A DNA stretch of 64,000 nucleotides from Maylandia zebra (lineage: Eukaryota > Chordata > Actinopteri > Cichliformes > Cichlidae): the NCBI RefSeq assembly GCF_041146795.1, contig NC_135177.1, forward strand, positions 25,672,060 through 25,736,059. The letters are read 5' to 3'. A program made the position numbers and the translations under genes. Below are positions 32,201 to 45,700 of the stretch, piece by piece (position 1 is the stretch's first letter; the number at the start of each line of letters is the position of its first letter). The notes under the pieces are model-generated. The model was not told where the DNA came from and made no database searches. It saw only the letters and a program-made list of their open reading frames with translations.

Positions 32201-35200
32201 TGACAGAAGGGTCGGGAAGGAAAGACATAGTTCATATTGGGAAATCTATTTGATAGCGTGCTTGTTTCGACACTTCATTGGTAAGGGGACAGGCTTAGGT
32301 ACACACTCGCACTCTATACAACTTACATTTAACGATGAAAAGACTTCCTCGGATATAATTCGTCATAGGTGTGAATGCTACTTTGTTTTGTTTTTGCGAA
32401 ACTGCTACCATTATATAATGCACCCAGAATAAACTATTAAAACAGTACTTGATTTTAAATCCCTGAGTGATGGCAAAACAAACAGCAACAACAAAAAAAA
32501 TGTCACTTGTGCAGGTTCAACTTGTAAACAGAAGGAACTCACAGCACCTCTGTGGATTTCCTGTGTGACATTCAGTCTCAAAAAATATATTCACCCTTTC
32601 AGCTGTAGTTAAGTAAAACAGAGCTCAACAACAGTGCTGATGTCACAACAAATATGTACAGTTTATTTTGCAGATGGAAGCGTGCAAAATCCACCACCCT
32701 GTCACAGTCATGATGTATTCAGAAGTGAATTATTAATGAATCTCATTGCTAAATGTGTGGTTTTAAAGCTGCACCCTTAAAAACGCCCAACATTACAGTT
32801 ACCATCAAATCAGTGCCATACACCCTACGTGATTGTCCATGATCATATGAACCATCTGAGCTGGCTGTCAGGGAACAATCATTAAACCTTAGTACCATCA
32901 GTCTAAGACACAGTACTAGACAACAGACAAAAAGAGTTGTAATGACCAAACAGTTAAAACTGGTTTGGTGTGACAGATAAGCCTCTTCTGAGCATTAATC
33001 ACTTAGTTCTTCCATGGTGCACACAGGAAAATCAGTCCATCACACTTTACTACTCTATTGTGAGCAGAGTAACAAAGCTAAGTTGAGGAACTCCTCCATA
33101 ACCTGGTGTTTGGTAGAGCACAGCACATTACTCTTGCTGTCTGCTCTTACTGATAGTCAGGCTTCAGCCTAATTGAGGAAGGCATCCTTCACCTGTCTGT
33201 GAACTTGGGATTACACGGAAGACAAAGTTTTGCAATGTCTCAAAGTATCATTTTCACAGTGAATAGTGGGAGGAGGTGTTCTATGTGCAAGCTGCACGCT
33301 CAGCTCTGGGGCATCCCAGGCAGGAAATACAAGGCGCTGAAAGGTCAGGTTGAGCTGTTTTCCTCTTCCCGAGCAGCAGGCAGCAGATTGGCAGGATTTT
33401 ATAAAATTGCAGTGTTTGCAGTGATGTTTGTTCTATATTTGACCAAAAGGGCCAAAATCCTCTCATCTGTCACTGCCGTGCTTTGAGAGCAGCACATAAG
33501 GATCAGATTTGGTGCATTAAGCTGTGTGGCTGCTTCACGGCCACAACAGATTTCTAAAGTCTCAATAAGCATGTGCATCAAAGCCTCATGAGGCAGAATG
33601 TGATATCAAATATTTCCAAACTGGGGAGTGCTAAAAGTAAGAAGTTTTTCTCTTTATTTTTTGGTTTATTTTAGTTTTCCAAACAAACAAAATCATTTCA
33701 GGAGTTATAATTTTTCCCCTCAGAATCTATTTTTCATGTTTTTTCCTTAATTGACTGAAAAAACTAAATATTTCACATCTAGTTTTAATTCATGTTAAAA
33801 ACCTTGCTGTCTATATAGTGTGCATTCCCAGTTCCTATTATTTCACCACATATTCAGTCAGCGCTAAAAGTTGGAAACTACTTTTGGTCTTTTCAAATTA
33901 TGAGAGTTTTTATTAATACCAGCCAATCAGGACTGACACTGTGAGATTTAGGCTCAAACCCTTCAGGTTTAACTACTCTGAGGGCTTTCAAAAATGACAA
34001 ACAACACTTTAGATAACAGTCTAAAAAAGTTGTTTAAAAACAGACAGACAGTAAAATTGCCTGTTTAAAAGTTAGATTTTCTCCAGTTCATCAAGTGATA
34101 AAGTAAAATGTTCTCTCTCAACTTACTCCCACACACTGATAGAGTGAACTTAGTTGCCACTAACTTGTGAAGGAGTTACTCAAGTGTGAGCTCAGGCTGG
34201 TATACTATCATGTGCATGTGCCAAAGGCGTGGTACCGTCAACTTCAGGTATCAGATGAGTCAGAATAGTTGCACGTCTCTCGTTGTCATTTCTTGTGGCA
34301 ATGCTGTCCCGGTTGAGGCATTCCTTCTGATAGCACTTGAAACAGGTCATATCATCCTCATCCTCTGGAGTTCTGGCAAAGAGGCTGTAGCTTGAACTGA
34401 TCGGTACAGGGTTTGGATCATCAGGTGGAGCACTTTGTCCATTTTCTCCTTTTTTCTTCTTCTGCTGGGTTCTGATGGTATTCTCAGTGTGAACGAGATG
34501 GTGTCTTGCATTACATGGCTGCTATGGCCTCCCTGTATGCCCTCTCTCAATGCCCTGCCCCGATCTCATCATCGCCTCAATCACAATCTTGATGTTTATG
34601 TAGGAAATTTGCTAGGACCTTTTGCAAGTGATGAGTCAAGACTTTTCTCTTGAGCTTCTCCTTTCCCTCTGTTCCAGCATTCTGCTTCATATTTCCACAG
34701 ATGTAATGTCTTTTCAGTTTCTTTTCTTCTTTATTCTATGATCTATTTTTTTCCTTCCAAATAAATTAGCTCATGCTGAGTGTTCCTCTCTGTGGAGCCC
34801 CAAAGTTTTTTACCCAAACATACGTAACACTTATAGCACCATCACCATATTTTCCCCTCATATAAACAGCATCCACCTCTTCAGTCTTCAGTGGGATTTT
34901 CTTTACCAGACCTATCCCCATGCTCACAAATGCTTAATTGTATCTATCTGGCACATTAATTTCTATCAATGTCACCTCAAATCCAAACTGTCTTTCGCTA
35001 CAACCAGGCAAAACAGTCACAACAGACTTAAACGTTCGGAAAACCCTTGTCCTCAATTTACTTTCCCATTGAGAAAGTACTCTTTGTTCCCTGAGCACTG
35101 AATTTACTCAGCCTTGTGATGACAAATCTCTAGACCAAAAGCGGGCAATCAGTTTTTGTGCGGGGGTTTTGTTTGTTTGTTGTCTTTTCCCCAAAGAATT

Positions 35201-37649
35201 ATCACAATTTATTTCACATATCTGACCTCTGAGAACAACATTTCTGGATACACAATGGGAATACATCTAGGGTTTACACTGTTTGGCCTTTTTGTGTCTC
35301 AACTATGGAAGGTAAAGCTAAAAAAAATAGATTATTCCAGTATGATCTGTCTCTGTCCATCTCACACCCCTCATTCAATCAACCAAGGCGTCAATGCTGA
35401 AGCTTGTTATGGAAATCTGAAATAAACCTCAAACAGTCAGTTTGAGTTTGAATTTACTTTGCAAAGGGATCAGCCAACAGCACAGCATGCATAATCCTGT
35501 CATGCATACATGACAGGATTATGCATGCTATACAAAGAGGTATCGTAAGTCTAGATTATGTGTCTATCTGCCATGATCACAGTATAAAGTCAGTGTGCAA
35601 AAGATACTTTACAGCTCAACATGTGGTATATCTGAAAGATCACGCTGAGAAAGAATAAGACTGTAGGGAGCTTCTCACTGAGTAGGTTCAGCTTTACACA
35701 GGGAAAAAGAGAATCGTAAAATTTTCCATCACAGTATGCATTGGGGTATTAATAAAGTCTGTATGACTAAGCCCAGTAGCCCCTGGTTACAGTGGCTTAA
35801 TATAACATACAGCAAACAAAACACTTTCTGAAGTTGCATCAGAAAGTGCTCGGACTCTTTCACTTTCTGCATAACTTGTCTTACAGTTTCTAAATGTCTC
35901 AAATGACTTGCATAAATGGCCTAAAATTCATGAACCATAAATAACAATGAGAATATTTTTTGTGTTTTTTATAGAATTGATTAAAAGTCAAAATATGAAA
36001 TTGCTCACTTAATAAAAACTTAAGACCTTTAAATTCGCATATCTCAGAAATGCACACGTAGATTTGTGCAGTTTATCCCCACTCAGTGTGGTGCATGCTC
36101 TCGAGCCCTGTCAGAAATGTGTGAACTGGACTCTTCACAGATACTCTGGGGGGTGGAAACCTTATCTGAACCAAGTTCCTGAGGTTACTTCAGTAATATC
36201 TTTTGCTTTGGGTCATTAAAATGCTGAAAGCTAAACCATTGCCCTATTCTCAGATCACATGCACTGTGGGAAAGGTTTTCTTTGAGTACCTCTGTGTGGG
36301 ACTACATTCATCTTTTCTTTAGTTCTGGGCAGCCTCCCTGTGCCTCTGCCGAGAAGCGCTGCCATACTACAGTGCTAAGGCTCGAGGATGGTGCTAGTCC
36401 AGGGGATTTTTTCCTTATGCGCTCACTTTACATTTAAGTCAAACCCTCACCACGGTCTCCAAGTAGCTGATTGCCAGAGGAAGCAGAGAAATACTGAACC
36501 TCTATTACAGCGATGCGTTGGGCTCTTGATCACCTCCCTGACTCAGGCCCTTCTTGCTTTATTTCCCATTTTAGCCAAATGGTCAACTCTAGATGGAGTC
36601 CAGTCCAGACACAGTGATTTGGTTATGCTTTTGTAAAATAATGTAATTTTCCACTGCATTCGGGTTCTGCCATCTGTTCACAGCTTTATTAACAGTAAAA
36701 AGTATTTTTTAATGTTGAGGTTGTCAGAAAAAGAGCATTAGTTTCACAGCAAATGCATGTTTGTTTGTTGGTTGGTTAAATGAGGACTTTCTGAAGCCTC
36801 TTTACAGTTTGTTGTCCAAAATACCAAACTTGCACTGAATTGTTGCTACTGGGAGCTTCACTGTTTTGGTTCCTTTTTAAAACGTTACCAAGATTGTTCA
36901 AAAGACACACATACAAACCAAACCACACATTTTCCACACGCTGTCACTGTCCTTCTAAAAGGAATTTTTCTCTTTTATTTGTTTTCTTTTACTTGTTGTT
37001 GCAGAATTCACAGTGTCTCTGAGTTTGGTAACTTTACCGTGCTCAGTGGTTTTCAAGTATTTTGAGGCAAAAACACACTAAAGGTTAAACTGGATTATTC
37101 ACACCTGCCAAAAACAAAAAAGCATATCTTACCCACAGAAGAACAGTGTCATCAGTTCTTCTCTTAACTGTAAACACTTTTCTTAAAGCAACACCATCAT
37201 CATCACTCCATCATCAAATTTTCTACATTTCTGGTAACGGTCTCTTTGTCGCAAACAGATGTTAAAGGCTGAGTTTAATTCATTTACTGACAAAGAGAGA
37301 AAACACACATTAATAAAAGTCAAAGATGTTTTCATTGGAAAAACTCTCCTTGTTATTTTTATTCAAATTTCCAGTGGATAATGCAGGAATATTCATTTCA
37401 CCATGATGGAAATGTAGTAAAAATCAGATAAAGTGAAAGCTTTTGTTCAGCTCAAGCCTTTCCTTTGAGAAGCCAAGTTTCTCTCAGAAAGGATGGGTTA
37501 GGTTTCCTTTTCAGCTTGCTTGGCACCATGTCAGCCAACTTCTCCCCACAGTGGAGGCATTTAGGCTGAAACTATGGCCAAGCTAAAAACTCTGTAGTTA
37601 GTAGATTGTGTTGGCTGCTTGTGTTTTGCTTTAAAACAAAAGCAGTCCC
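29300..37649. other. Gene-poor intergenic region
   Basis: More than 8 kb without a supported gene. Open frames such as 31081-31632 lack recognisable domains, bias and splice partners. A possible old tRNA-SINE remnant in reverse lies at about 30700-30785 (GTGACAGTGCTAACCACTGC). A minus-strand frame at 34192-34521 has protein-like composition but no identified family. A perfect palindrome sits at 35484-35529. Confidence 0.5.
35484..35529. repeat. Perfect inverted repeat, 21-bp arms, 4-bp loop
   Basis: The left arm (35484-35504) starts AGCATGCATAATCC and the right arm (35509-35529) is its exact reverse complement, separated by CATA. Every base of the arms pairs. No U-run follows, and it is not in a transcript that could be identified, so the role is unknown. 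Confidence 0.9.
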
Positions 37650-37672
37650 CCACCACCACCACCACCACCACC
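37650..37672. repeat. CAC trinucleotide run
   Basis: Short uninterrupted ACC/CAC repeat, seen directly. Confidence 0.85.
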
Positions 37673-37754
37673 CTCGCAGATTTTTGTTTTCCTCATCGAC
37701 ACCAGTGAGGGCCTTTGATGTGCACTAATGGTAAATGCAACTGCAGTTAAAGGG

Positions 37755-38025
37755 AAAGTTTACAAGATGTTGGTGATGGTTTGGAGATGATGGCACACAT
37801 AAAACAGAAAGGAGGCAGAGCTGGAGTTGACAACTCCTTTTAAGCATTTTGGAGACAAAGTAAGAAAAGCAAGACTGAGATGATTTGAACTTGTGCAGAG
37901 GAGGAATAGTGGATATATTGGGAAAATTATCTTAAATATGGAGCTGCCAGGCAGGAGGAAAAGAGGAAGACCACAGAGAAGATTCATGGATGTAGCAACC
38001 CCTAAGGGGACCAGCTGAAGAAAGA
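37755..38025 (+). mobile_element. RTE-type LINE 3' fragment
   Basis: Frame pieces read NSGYIGKIILNMELPGRRKR and then GRPQRRFMDVA, the C-terminal end pattern of an RTE-group ORF2 (typically MELPGKRKRGRPKRRFMDVV). It is frame-broken and lacks all upstream domains. The same family occurs at 47435-48760. Confidence 0.7.
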
Positions 38026-39334
38026 AAGGTTTATGGTCAGTTGCAACGACAATTTATGGTTGAAGCCACATTTCAAGGGGCACACCTTTGGGGAACCACT
38101 CTTTAACAATCACCACTCAGAGTACGTCACGCAGTAGTGCTGCAGTGCCATCTGTTGGATACCCCGCTATCATCTCTCAGAACAGTGTTTTGTAAAACAA
38201 ATCTACTGTATGATTGCATCAGTGACTAAAGGATTGATGTTCCAAATAACGCAAAGACTGTTTAATAAACTAAGATAAACAGAGGAAACCAGATTAAGTG
38301 CAAAATCCTGCTCCAGCTCTTTTATAAACTCTAAGCAGCAAACAGGAAAATGTTTTAGATTCTTCACTGGCAAGTAAAAATAAAGAGAAAATATACAAAA
38401 ACAATGTGCTTGTGTGCTGCAGTTATGTATCTTCATAGATTATGCTTGCCTGGTTTAAGAATTGGTTAAGTCACCTTAAGTTATTTCTACTGCACAATGA
38501 CAGCTGCTGTGTTATCTGAGCTTCCAGGGAGACGTGTTGGTACTCCATGATGTACATCAAAATATGAGGCAAAAGTAAAGGAAACACAAAAAGTAATAAA
38601 ACCATCTCAAATAATATTTATTCATTGTGACAGCCTCAAGCGGCCTAAATGTACAAAAACTGTCATTGATTTGGGAAATGCATAGTGGGCATGCCTTTTT
38701 ATAAATCTATGCCGTAGTTCATAGGTTTCATTTCTCCTTTCACTGGGGTGAAAACACCTTCTGTTTTATATGGGACCGCAACACATTTTTGTCCTTTGCT
38801 CTCCCCATACTGAAAAAATGTTCTACATTTTGATTACCTTTAATTTTTGAAAATCAACACCCACCGTAAGGGAAGATAGTTTTCTAAAATCTGCCTGCAA
38901 AAGCACCAAAACGTTTCACTGTGGGTCTCCTGCAGGCTAAAGTGTTATTTAGTTTCCACGCTGCAGCAAAGTGGAAAAATGTTTGTCACTGCAGATTTCA
39001 AAGGTTGTGCAGATTTCTTTGGAATAGGCTTTAAAAAAAAAAAACCACAAAGAGAAAGAAAGACAGCCACAAGAATTGCAAACATCCAGTGGGTGAAACT
39101 TGCTGACAGTACCTGGCACAGGGTTTTCCCCTGTGGTGACACCTATCTGTCAGTGTCATGAGAAAGCTGTCGCTCTGAAAGAAATGTGCTAGCAGATGGA
39201 TGGATGGCACCATCTCTGAAACCTGAACTGAAATAACAGCAAGGAGCTCATATAAATGTTACTGGGACAAAATGGAGAATGCATGAAAGTAAAACTATGA
39301 TCGAAGGAAAAGAAGAAACCTCATGTTCCTTTAA
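38026..39334. other. Intergenic, no gene seen
   Basis: AT-rich DNA with only short overlapping chance frames, ending at the 5' side of the L2/Rex1-group LINE. No domain or repeat is recognised. Confidence 0.5.
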
Positions 39335-41370
39335 TCGCTGGTCTGTTTCAGACCACAAAAGGAACATCGAGTCCCACCTGTCCAGCAACAACACACGAGA
39401 GGTGTGGCAGGGAATGCAAGACATCATCAACCACAGAGGCAGCACTGCGAAAACAGAAAACCCGAATGGGCAGCTGGCAGAGGAAATAAACAGCTTCTTC
39501 GCCCGCTTTGAAACACCACAACAGCAACACTCATCTGCTTCAGCCCTGCTCCCATCCTCATCCTCACCTGGTTCCTGAGGGCTCCATCCACTCACTGTAA
39601 CGGAGCACGATGTCAGACGTGTGCTCCTAAAAGTGAACCCCAGGAAGGCGGCCGGTGCAGATGGAGTACCTAGCAAGGTACTAAGAGCATGCGCACACCA
39701 GCTCACCCTCATCTTCACCAGACTCTTCAACCTCTCACTGGATCAGGCAGCCATCCCATCCTGTCTAAAATCAGCCACAATCATCCCAGTGCCGAAGAAG
39801 TCTCCCATCTCCAGCCTGAATGATTACCGCCCTGTGGCCCTCACACCGGTAATCATGAAATGCTTTGAGAGACTAGTCCTTCAGCACATCAAGGATTACC
39901 TCCCCCCAGAATTCGACCCCCACCAGTTTGCATACCGTGCAAACAGATCCACAGAAGACGCCATCGCCACAGCCCTCCACGCTGTGCTGAGTCACCTACA
40001 GTAGAGCAGCGGCAATGCTACGTCCGAATGCTCTTTGTGGACTACAGCTCAGCCTTTAATACGATCATCCCGGACATCCTCATCACCAAACTGGTCACTC
40101 TTGGCCTCCCTCCTCTCACATGTGCCTGGATAAAGGATTTCCTCACAAACCGGCCCCAGACTGTAAGACTCGGCCCTCATCTCTCCTCCACTCGCACACT
40201 GAGCACCGGCTCCCCACAGGGCTGTGTGCTGAGCCCCCTCTTGTGTTCTCTCTACACCCACGACTGCAGTTCGACCCACAACAACACTCTCATCATCAAG
40301 TTTGCTGATGACACCACGGTAGTCGGACTCATCTCGAAGGGAGACAAGGCAGAGTACAGAGAGGAAGTCCTGAAGCTGGCAGCATGGTGTTCAAAAAACA
40401 ACCTGGCACTGAACACTAAGAAAACCAAAGAGCTCATTGTTGACTTCAGGAGACACAGCACTGACTTGGCCCCCCTCTACATCAACGGGGAGTGTGTGGA
40501 GAGGGTCCACACTTTCCGGTTCCTTGGTGTCCTCATCTCTGCTGACATCTCCTGGACAGGAAACATCTCAGTGGTCATCAAGAAGGCTCAACAGCGGCTG
40601 CACTTCCTGAGAGTCCTCAGGAAGTACAAGCTGAACTCCAACCTGCTGCTGACCTTCTACCGCTCATTCAATGAGAGCCTGCTAACCTACTGCATCACGG
40701 TATGTTACGGCAGCTGCACCAAAGCAGATAGAGTGAGGCTTCAGAGTGTGGTCAAGACAGCACAAACGATCATCGGCTGCCCTCTCCCCTCCCTGATGGA
40801 CATTTATTCCTCCCGCTGCCTCACCAAAGCAGCAAACATTATCAAGGACAGCTCCCACCCTGGCTTCAACATGTTCAGCCTGCTTCCCTCAGGGAAGCGC
40901 TACAGGTGCATCAACACAAAAACCCACAAACTCAAAAACAGTTTCTTCCCCAAAGCGATAACCACCCTGAACTCACACATGCACAGATAACACAGCCCCC
41001 CACTTCCCACTTCCTCTATATGGACCACCACTGTGCAATACCAATTCTACGTGCAACAACTCAACTGTATATACAAAACACTATTTATACTATTTATACC
41101 AATTCCATGTGCAATACTCAACTGTATATACATAACGCTATTTATTACATATTACTTACATATTACCTGTATATTGTACATTATATATATATATATGGTT
41201 TTTTCCCTATGTTAATACTGTCCATATGTACATAATGCTGCAGAACTGTATCCCCCCCCCCCCCCCCCCCCCCCCCCCCAGCATGTTTAGTCTGAGTAGG
41301 AGATGCTCTATATCTCATTGTACAACTGTATAGTGACAATAAAGGCATTCTATTCTATTCTATTCTATTA
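39335..41370 (+). mobile_element. L2/Rex1-group LINE, 5'-truncated, reverse transcriptase largely kept
   Basis: The plus-strand frames carry the linker region (EEINSFFARFE at about 39480), then the RT domain: [58 protein letters not shown] (ending in a TAG near 40002), and in a shifted frame [15 protein letters not shown] from 40028, [11 protein letters not shown], the FADD catalytic box in [13 protein letters not shown], and a C-terminal end near 40988. So one stop plus frameshift falls inside the RT and another stop (TGA near 39577) precedes it. The apurinic endonuclease is missing. The 3' end at 41330-41370 is GACAATAAAGGC followed by an ATTCT repeat. A 28-base C run sits in the 3'-UTR. 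Relatively young compared with the other LINE pieces here, but not able to move by itself. Confidence 0.85.
41252..41279. repeat. 28-bp poly-C run
   Basis: Uninterrupted C homopolymer in the 3'-UTR of the LINE. The length is uncertain in any single read set. Confidence 0.9.
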
Positions 41371-41811
41371 TGGAATTTTTGAATGTCAAATTTCAGAAAA
41401 AATAAATTTCTTCACATCCTTTTCAGCACTAGAAGCGTGTCCCTCATTTTCCCACAAACAAACTCTTTGTCCTATATTGGGTTTGTTGGGATCAGCTCAT
41501 CCTGCTCCCCACCAGATATTTATTGTTCCCTCCAGGACCACTAGAGGGCAGTGCTTCAAAAAACAGTGAGTAGATCTGCTTCCTGTATCACAAACACGGA
41601 AAAGGAGTTGCGGGAAGAAGTTGTTGAACTTTGTCAACGCAATGATAGTAAATCTTCGTTATTTTTTGCTTTCTGTTCTAATCTAACCAACATTTCGCCA
41701 GTTGATTTCGCCTAACCCACGGAGGCGGGTGGATACGTGTCTGTCTGCCTTTATTTGTCGATTTTCGCTGTTTTTGAAAGCGAAAGCAAATTGAAGCGGG
41801 CCTGTGAAGCC

Positions 41812-42684
41812 ATGTCTGACAACATGGAAGAGGATGAGCCTTTACCTCTCCAGCAGGAGCTGACCTGCCCTGTATGCCAGGGCATATTCCGGGACCCGAT
41901 GCTGCTGCCCTGCACCCACAGCTTCTGTCGGCAGTGTCTGGAGGAAAATTTTAAGTACAGCAAAAAGTGTCCCGTCTGCAGGGAGGAGTGTGAGAAAGAC
42001 AAGGCCATCGCCAATCGTGCGCTCAATAGCACCTGCGAGTCCTTCCTTAAACAGACGAACAAACGACCGAAAACCATTCAGCCCAGTGACGCAGTCTGCA
42101 ACCTGCACCTGAAACCCCTGGAGCTGTACTGCGAGAAGGACGAGGAGCCGGTGTGCGTGGACTGCGTCACTCTGCACAGCACCCACAGGCTGTACACACT
42201 GAGCGATGGGGCGCCCATGTGCAAGGTAAGAGTTCCCCTAACCAGTTTGTCAGATTCTTCTTGAGAAAGAAAAAAAGTGCTATGCAATCCTGTTTCCACC
42301 AGCAGGAACTGGTTTGTTTGAGATTTCTTAAAAGCTGACAAACTGTAGTTGCAGCTGCTCATTTAGTAATATGTTATGTAAAGGTGTTAACAGTAAGTTT
42401 ACCAAACTTTGTTTAAGGCCAGTGCCAGACTAAAAAAGAAAAACTGAATGTGGATTCAAATTGGGGGCAGGGATAGCTCAATAGGTAAAGTGGTCGCCCC
42501 ATGATCGGAAGGTCGGCGGTTCGAATCCACTTAACGGCTACCCTGAGGTACCCCTGAGCAAGGTACCGTCCCTACACACTGCTCCCCGGGCGCCTGCTTA
42601 GTGGGCTGCCCACTGCTTCACTGAGTGAATGGGTCAAATGCAGAGAAAAACAAGTAATTTCCCCATGGGGATCAATAAAGTATC

Positions 42685-42729
<45 letters not shown>

Positions 42730-45700
42730 ATTACAAATGCGTTTTTAGTTAGCGTTAATGTCCTTTCTATCAGCTATGTAGGCTCTGATATAATGTCATC
42801 AGCAGCAACGGTGGCAATTTTGGATCTTCTGTAAAAGGAGATAATCAAGAAGTATATCAGATGCCCGTTATCTGCCATCAAAGACAGAAAATTGTTCACA
42901 GGATTGTTATTGCAGTCTGTACAACCACCTGAAGCACCACAGTGAATGCTTGTGAATATCTTGGCCTGCAATAAACGTTGTCACCCTTTTTTGGTAACAG
43001 CTCTCTGGTAACTCTATCCCCCTACAACAATTGTTTTAAAGCACAATCTTTTGGGCAGCAGTGGCTCTGGTAGCAGAAAGGGTCAATCCCCAGATCCTAC
43101 AGTCTGTTGAAGTATCCTTGAGCAAGATACTGATAGATGGATAGACATAGTAGGAAGAACTTTGAATGCTCATATTAAATAGAAGGCACTATATAAGTAT
43201 CTCCTATAAGTACCAGACCATTTACAATTTGATATCCTGTCATCTGTCTAACATGTGTATATTTGTGTTGTGTGTGTAACCCTTGTCACTGGCCTAAAAC
43301 ATTTTGTGCTTTTTTGCAGAAGGAGCTGAGCGAGAGAGTCCACATTTTTGAAAAGAAAGTGGACTCGTACAAGAAAACATCTCGCAATCTCAAAAACGCA
43401 GTGACCTATATCAAGGTAAGGTGACTGACATGTCTCACGGTGTTCTTATTACATGAATAGTGATTAAGCTGGTTATTAATAGCAGCAGGACTGTTATTTT
43501 GAATTCAGACATCTTCAGTTTCTAAAGCGTGGCTTCCTGGGGCGATCTGTAAAGTACTTTGCCCCCTTATGTTAAACTGATCCGGTGCAGATTAAATAAA
43601 TTAGAGAGGAATATGACTCAGAAACATCGCAAATACGTACAATGTTATCCACAGGCAAAAAGTAAGATACACAATTGTGTACAGTGATTCATGTGTAACT
43701 TCTGTGGACTCACAAATACATGCTTCAATCCACGCACTAATACAAAGCAATTTGACCACACGTGCACGGTTCTGTCTATTGAGAACAAGAAAAGACTTTT
43801 TCATTAAAAAAAAAAAGGTAATACATTAAAAAAAGACAAATACAGAGAGAAAGCCCAGATGTCTCCATTTCAGTCTGTGACATGAAACAAAAGTTACACA
43901 CAAATCACTGTACACAATTGTACGCTTGTGGATCATATCGTTCATATTTGCAACGCTTTTAAAGCATATTTCTGTCCATAGGTTATGGGGTATTAATTTC
44001 ACTGCTTCACGTTAATATTTTTCTGGCATACAGCACAAATGTACAGTACAAATCTGCTCTGTCTTAATACAGTATCAGGCTGAAGAAGCAGAAAAGCAGA
44101 TCAAAGCAGAGTTTCAGAGGCTTCACGACGTGCTCACCGCAGAAGAAGCGATGCGTCTTAAAGCTCTGTCTGATGAGGAGGGGGAGAAGATCGCTGGCAT
44201 ACAGAAACAGATTGAAAGCACAGAAAAGGATGTTGTCGCTATGAAGGAGCTCATTGATACAATTAAGAAGGAGATGGGCAATGAGGATCTACCACTCCTC
44301 CGGGTAAAAAAAACAAAAACAAAAGTCTGTTATCACAATGTCGTTTTGTGTCTCACGAGCGCTTTACATGACTTGAATCAAACTGATTTCGGTCACTTTT
44401 TTTGTTTCAGAATTTCCAGAATTTAAAAAGACAGTAAGTCCCTGCAAAACTTGCTGTAATCAGAAATAATCTTTGCAAAAACAATCTCTGTTATAGATTA
44501 AATACATCTAAAAAATTCATTACAATGATGTTTTTGATAAATATTTGCACAATCGTCACATTACAGTTTTTTCTTTTATTTAGCTCTCTGCTGTCTTTTG
44601 CTAAGTTACAACTGTCTCTCATTAACTTTCCACATTGCCGTCTCTTGTCTAGAGCTCACTGGTCTCGTTCAGAGCCTCGCATTCCCTACGGATCCCTTTT
44701 GAACGTGGCCAAACACGTTGGTGGTCTGGGCTTCAACGTATGGAAGAAAATGCAGTCTCATGTGAAATATTGTGAGTACGTTACACGGTGGGATTTTGGA
44801 ACAGTGGAACTGCCTTTATTGCCCGAAATATACACAAATTTTAGAAGACACACGTGCACTAGAGTGCATCTGATAGGCTAAACTTTATTATAAGAATTGT
44901 GAATGTAGATCAGTATTGCACTTCAGTCATTGCCTGAAAACCAGTGTTGTATGGACTGAGCTGTTCATCATGTATTTGTTATCATTTGACAGTGATCCAG
45001 ATCCTCCATGAAAACTAAGCTTGAGCTTGAGGATGGCTATACTACAGTATTTCAGGACCGAATACAAAAATAACTAGTCTGTTTATTTATTTCAGACAGA
45101 AAGAAATGCCACTGAACCTTGGAATCAGTACATTTTAATACTAGTTAGTCTTTTCCTGCCAGCACTTAATAGTGGATGTTTGTAGTCTTGAGCTCTAGAA
45201 CAGTACATGGAGATTGTACATGACTTTCCTACATTTAGTACATTTAGCATATCTCTTCACAAGAAATTTGACCCCCATTGTGGCTTTTCTCACCCTGTGT
45301 GTGCAGATCCAGTGCTGTTGAACCCGAACACAGCCTCGCCTTGGCTGTCTTTGAGTTCAGACCTGGTCAGTGTGAAGGAAAGCTCAGAGCGGCTGACCAT
45401 CCCCGATAACCCACAGCGCTTTGATCCCTGCGTCTTTGTCCTAGGTGCTGAAGCTTACACCTCCGGGAAACACAAATGGGATGTCTTTGTAGGTGACAAC
45501 CCCAAGTGGATAGTGGGAGTGTGCAGAGAGTCATTGCAGCGTAAAAAGAAGTTTACAGTTGCAACAAACCGCGGTGTGTGGGCCTTAGGACTGAGCAAAG
45601 GGGTGTATAATGTAATGACGACTAAGCGTGAAGAGCTGCAGCTTCAGCAGCGACCTGAAAAGATTCGAGTCAAGCTTAATATAGAAAAGGGAGAGGTGTC

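Noticed and set aside
41737-41811. In-frame extension of the TRIM protein upstream of 41812
   Set aside because: The extension starts with GTG, not ATG, and has no TRIM-like sequence. The ATG at 41812 has a good context and precedes the RING at the usual distance.
42478-42550. Possible tRNA gene
   Set aside because: A and B boxes are present, but the sequence continues into a SINE body with an ATT tail and does not fold as a full cloverleaf by eye, so it is a SINE head.
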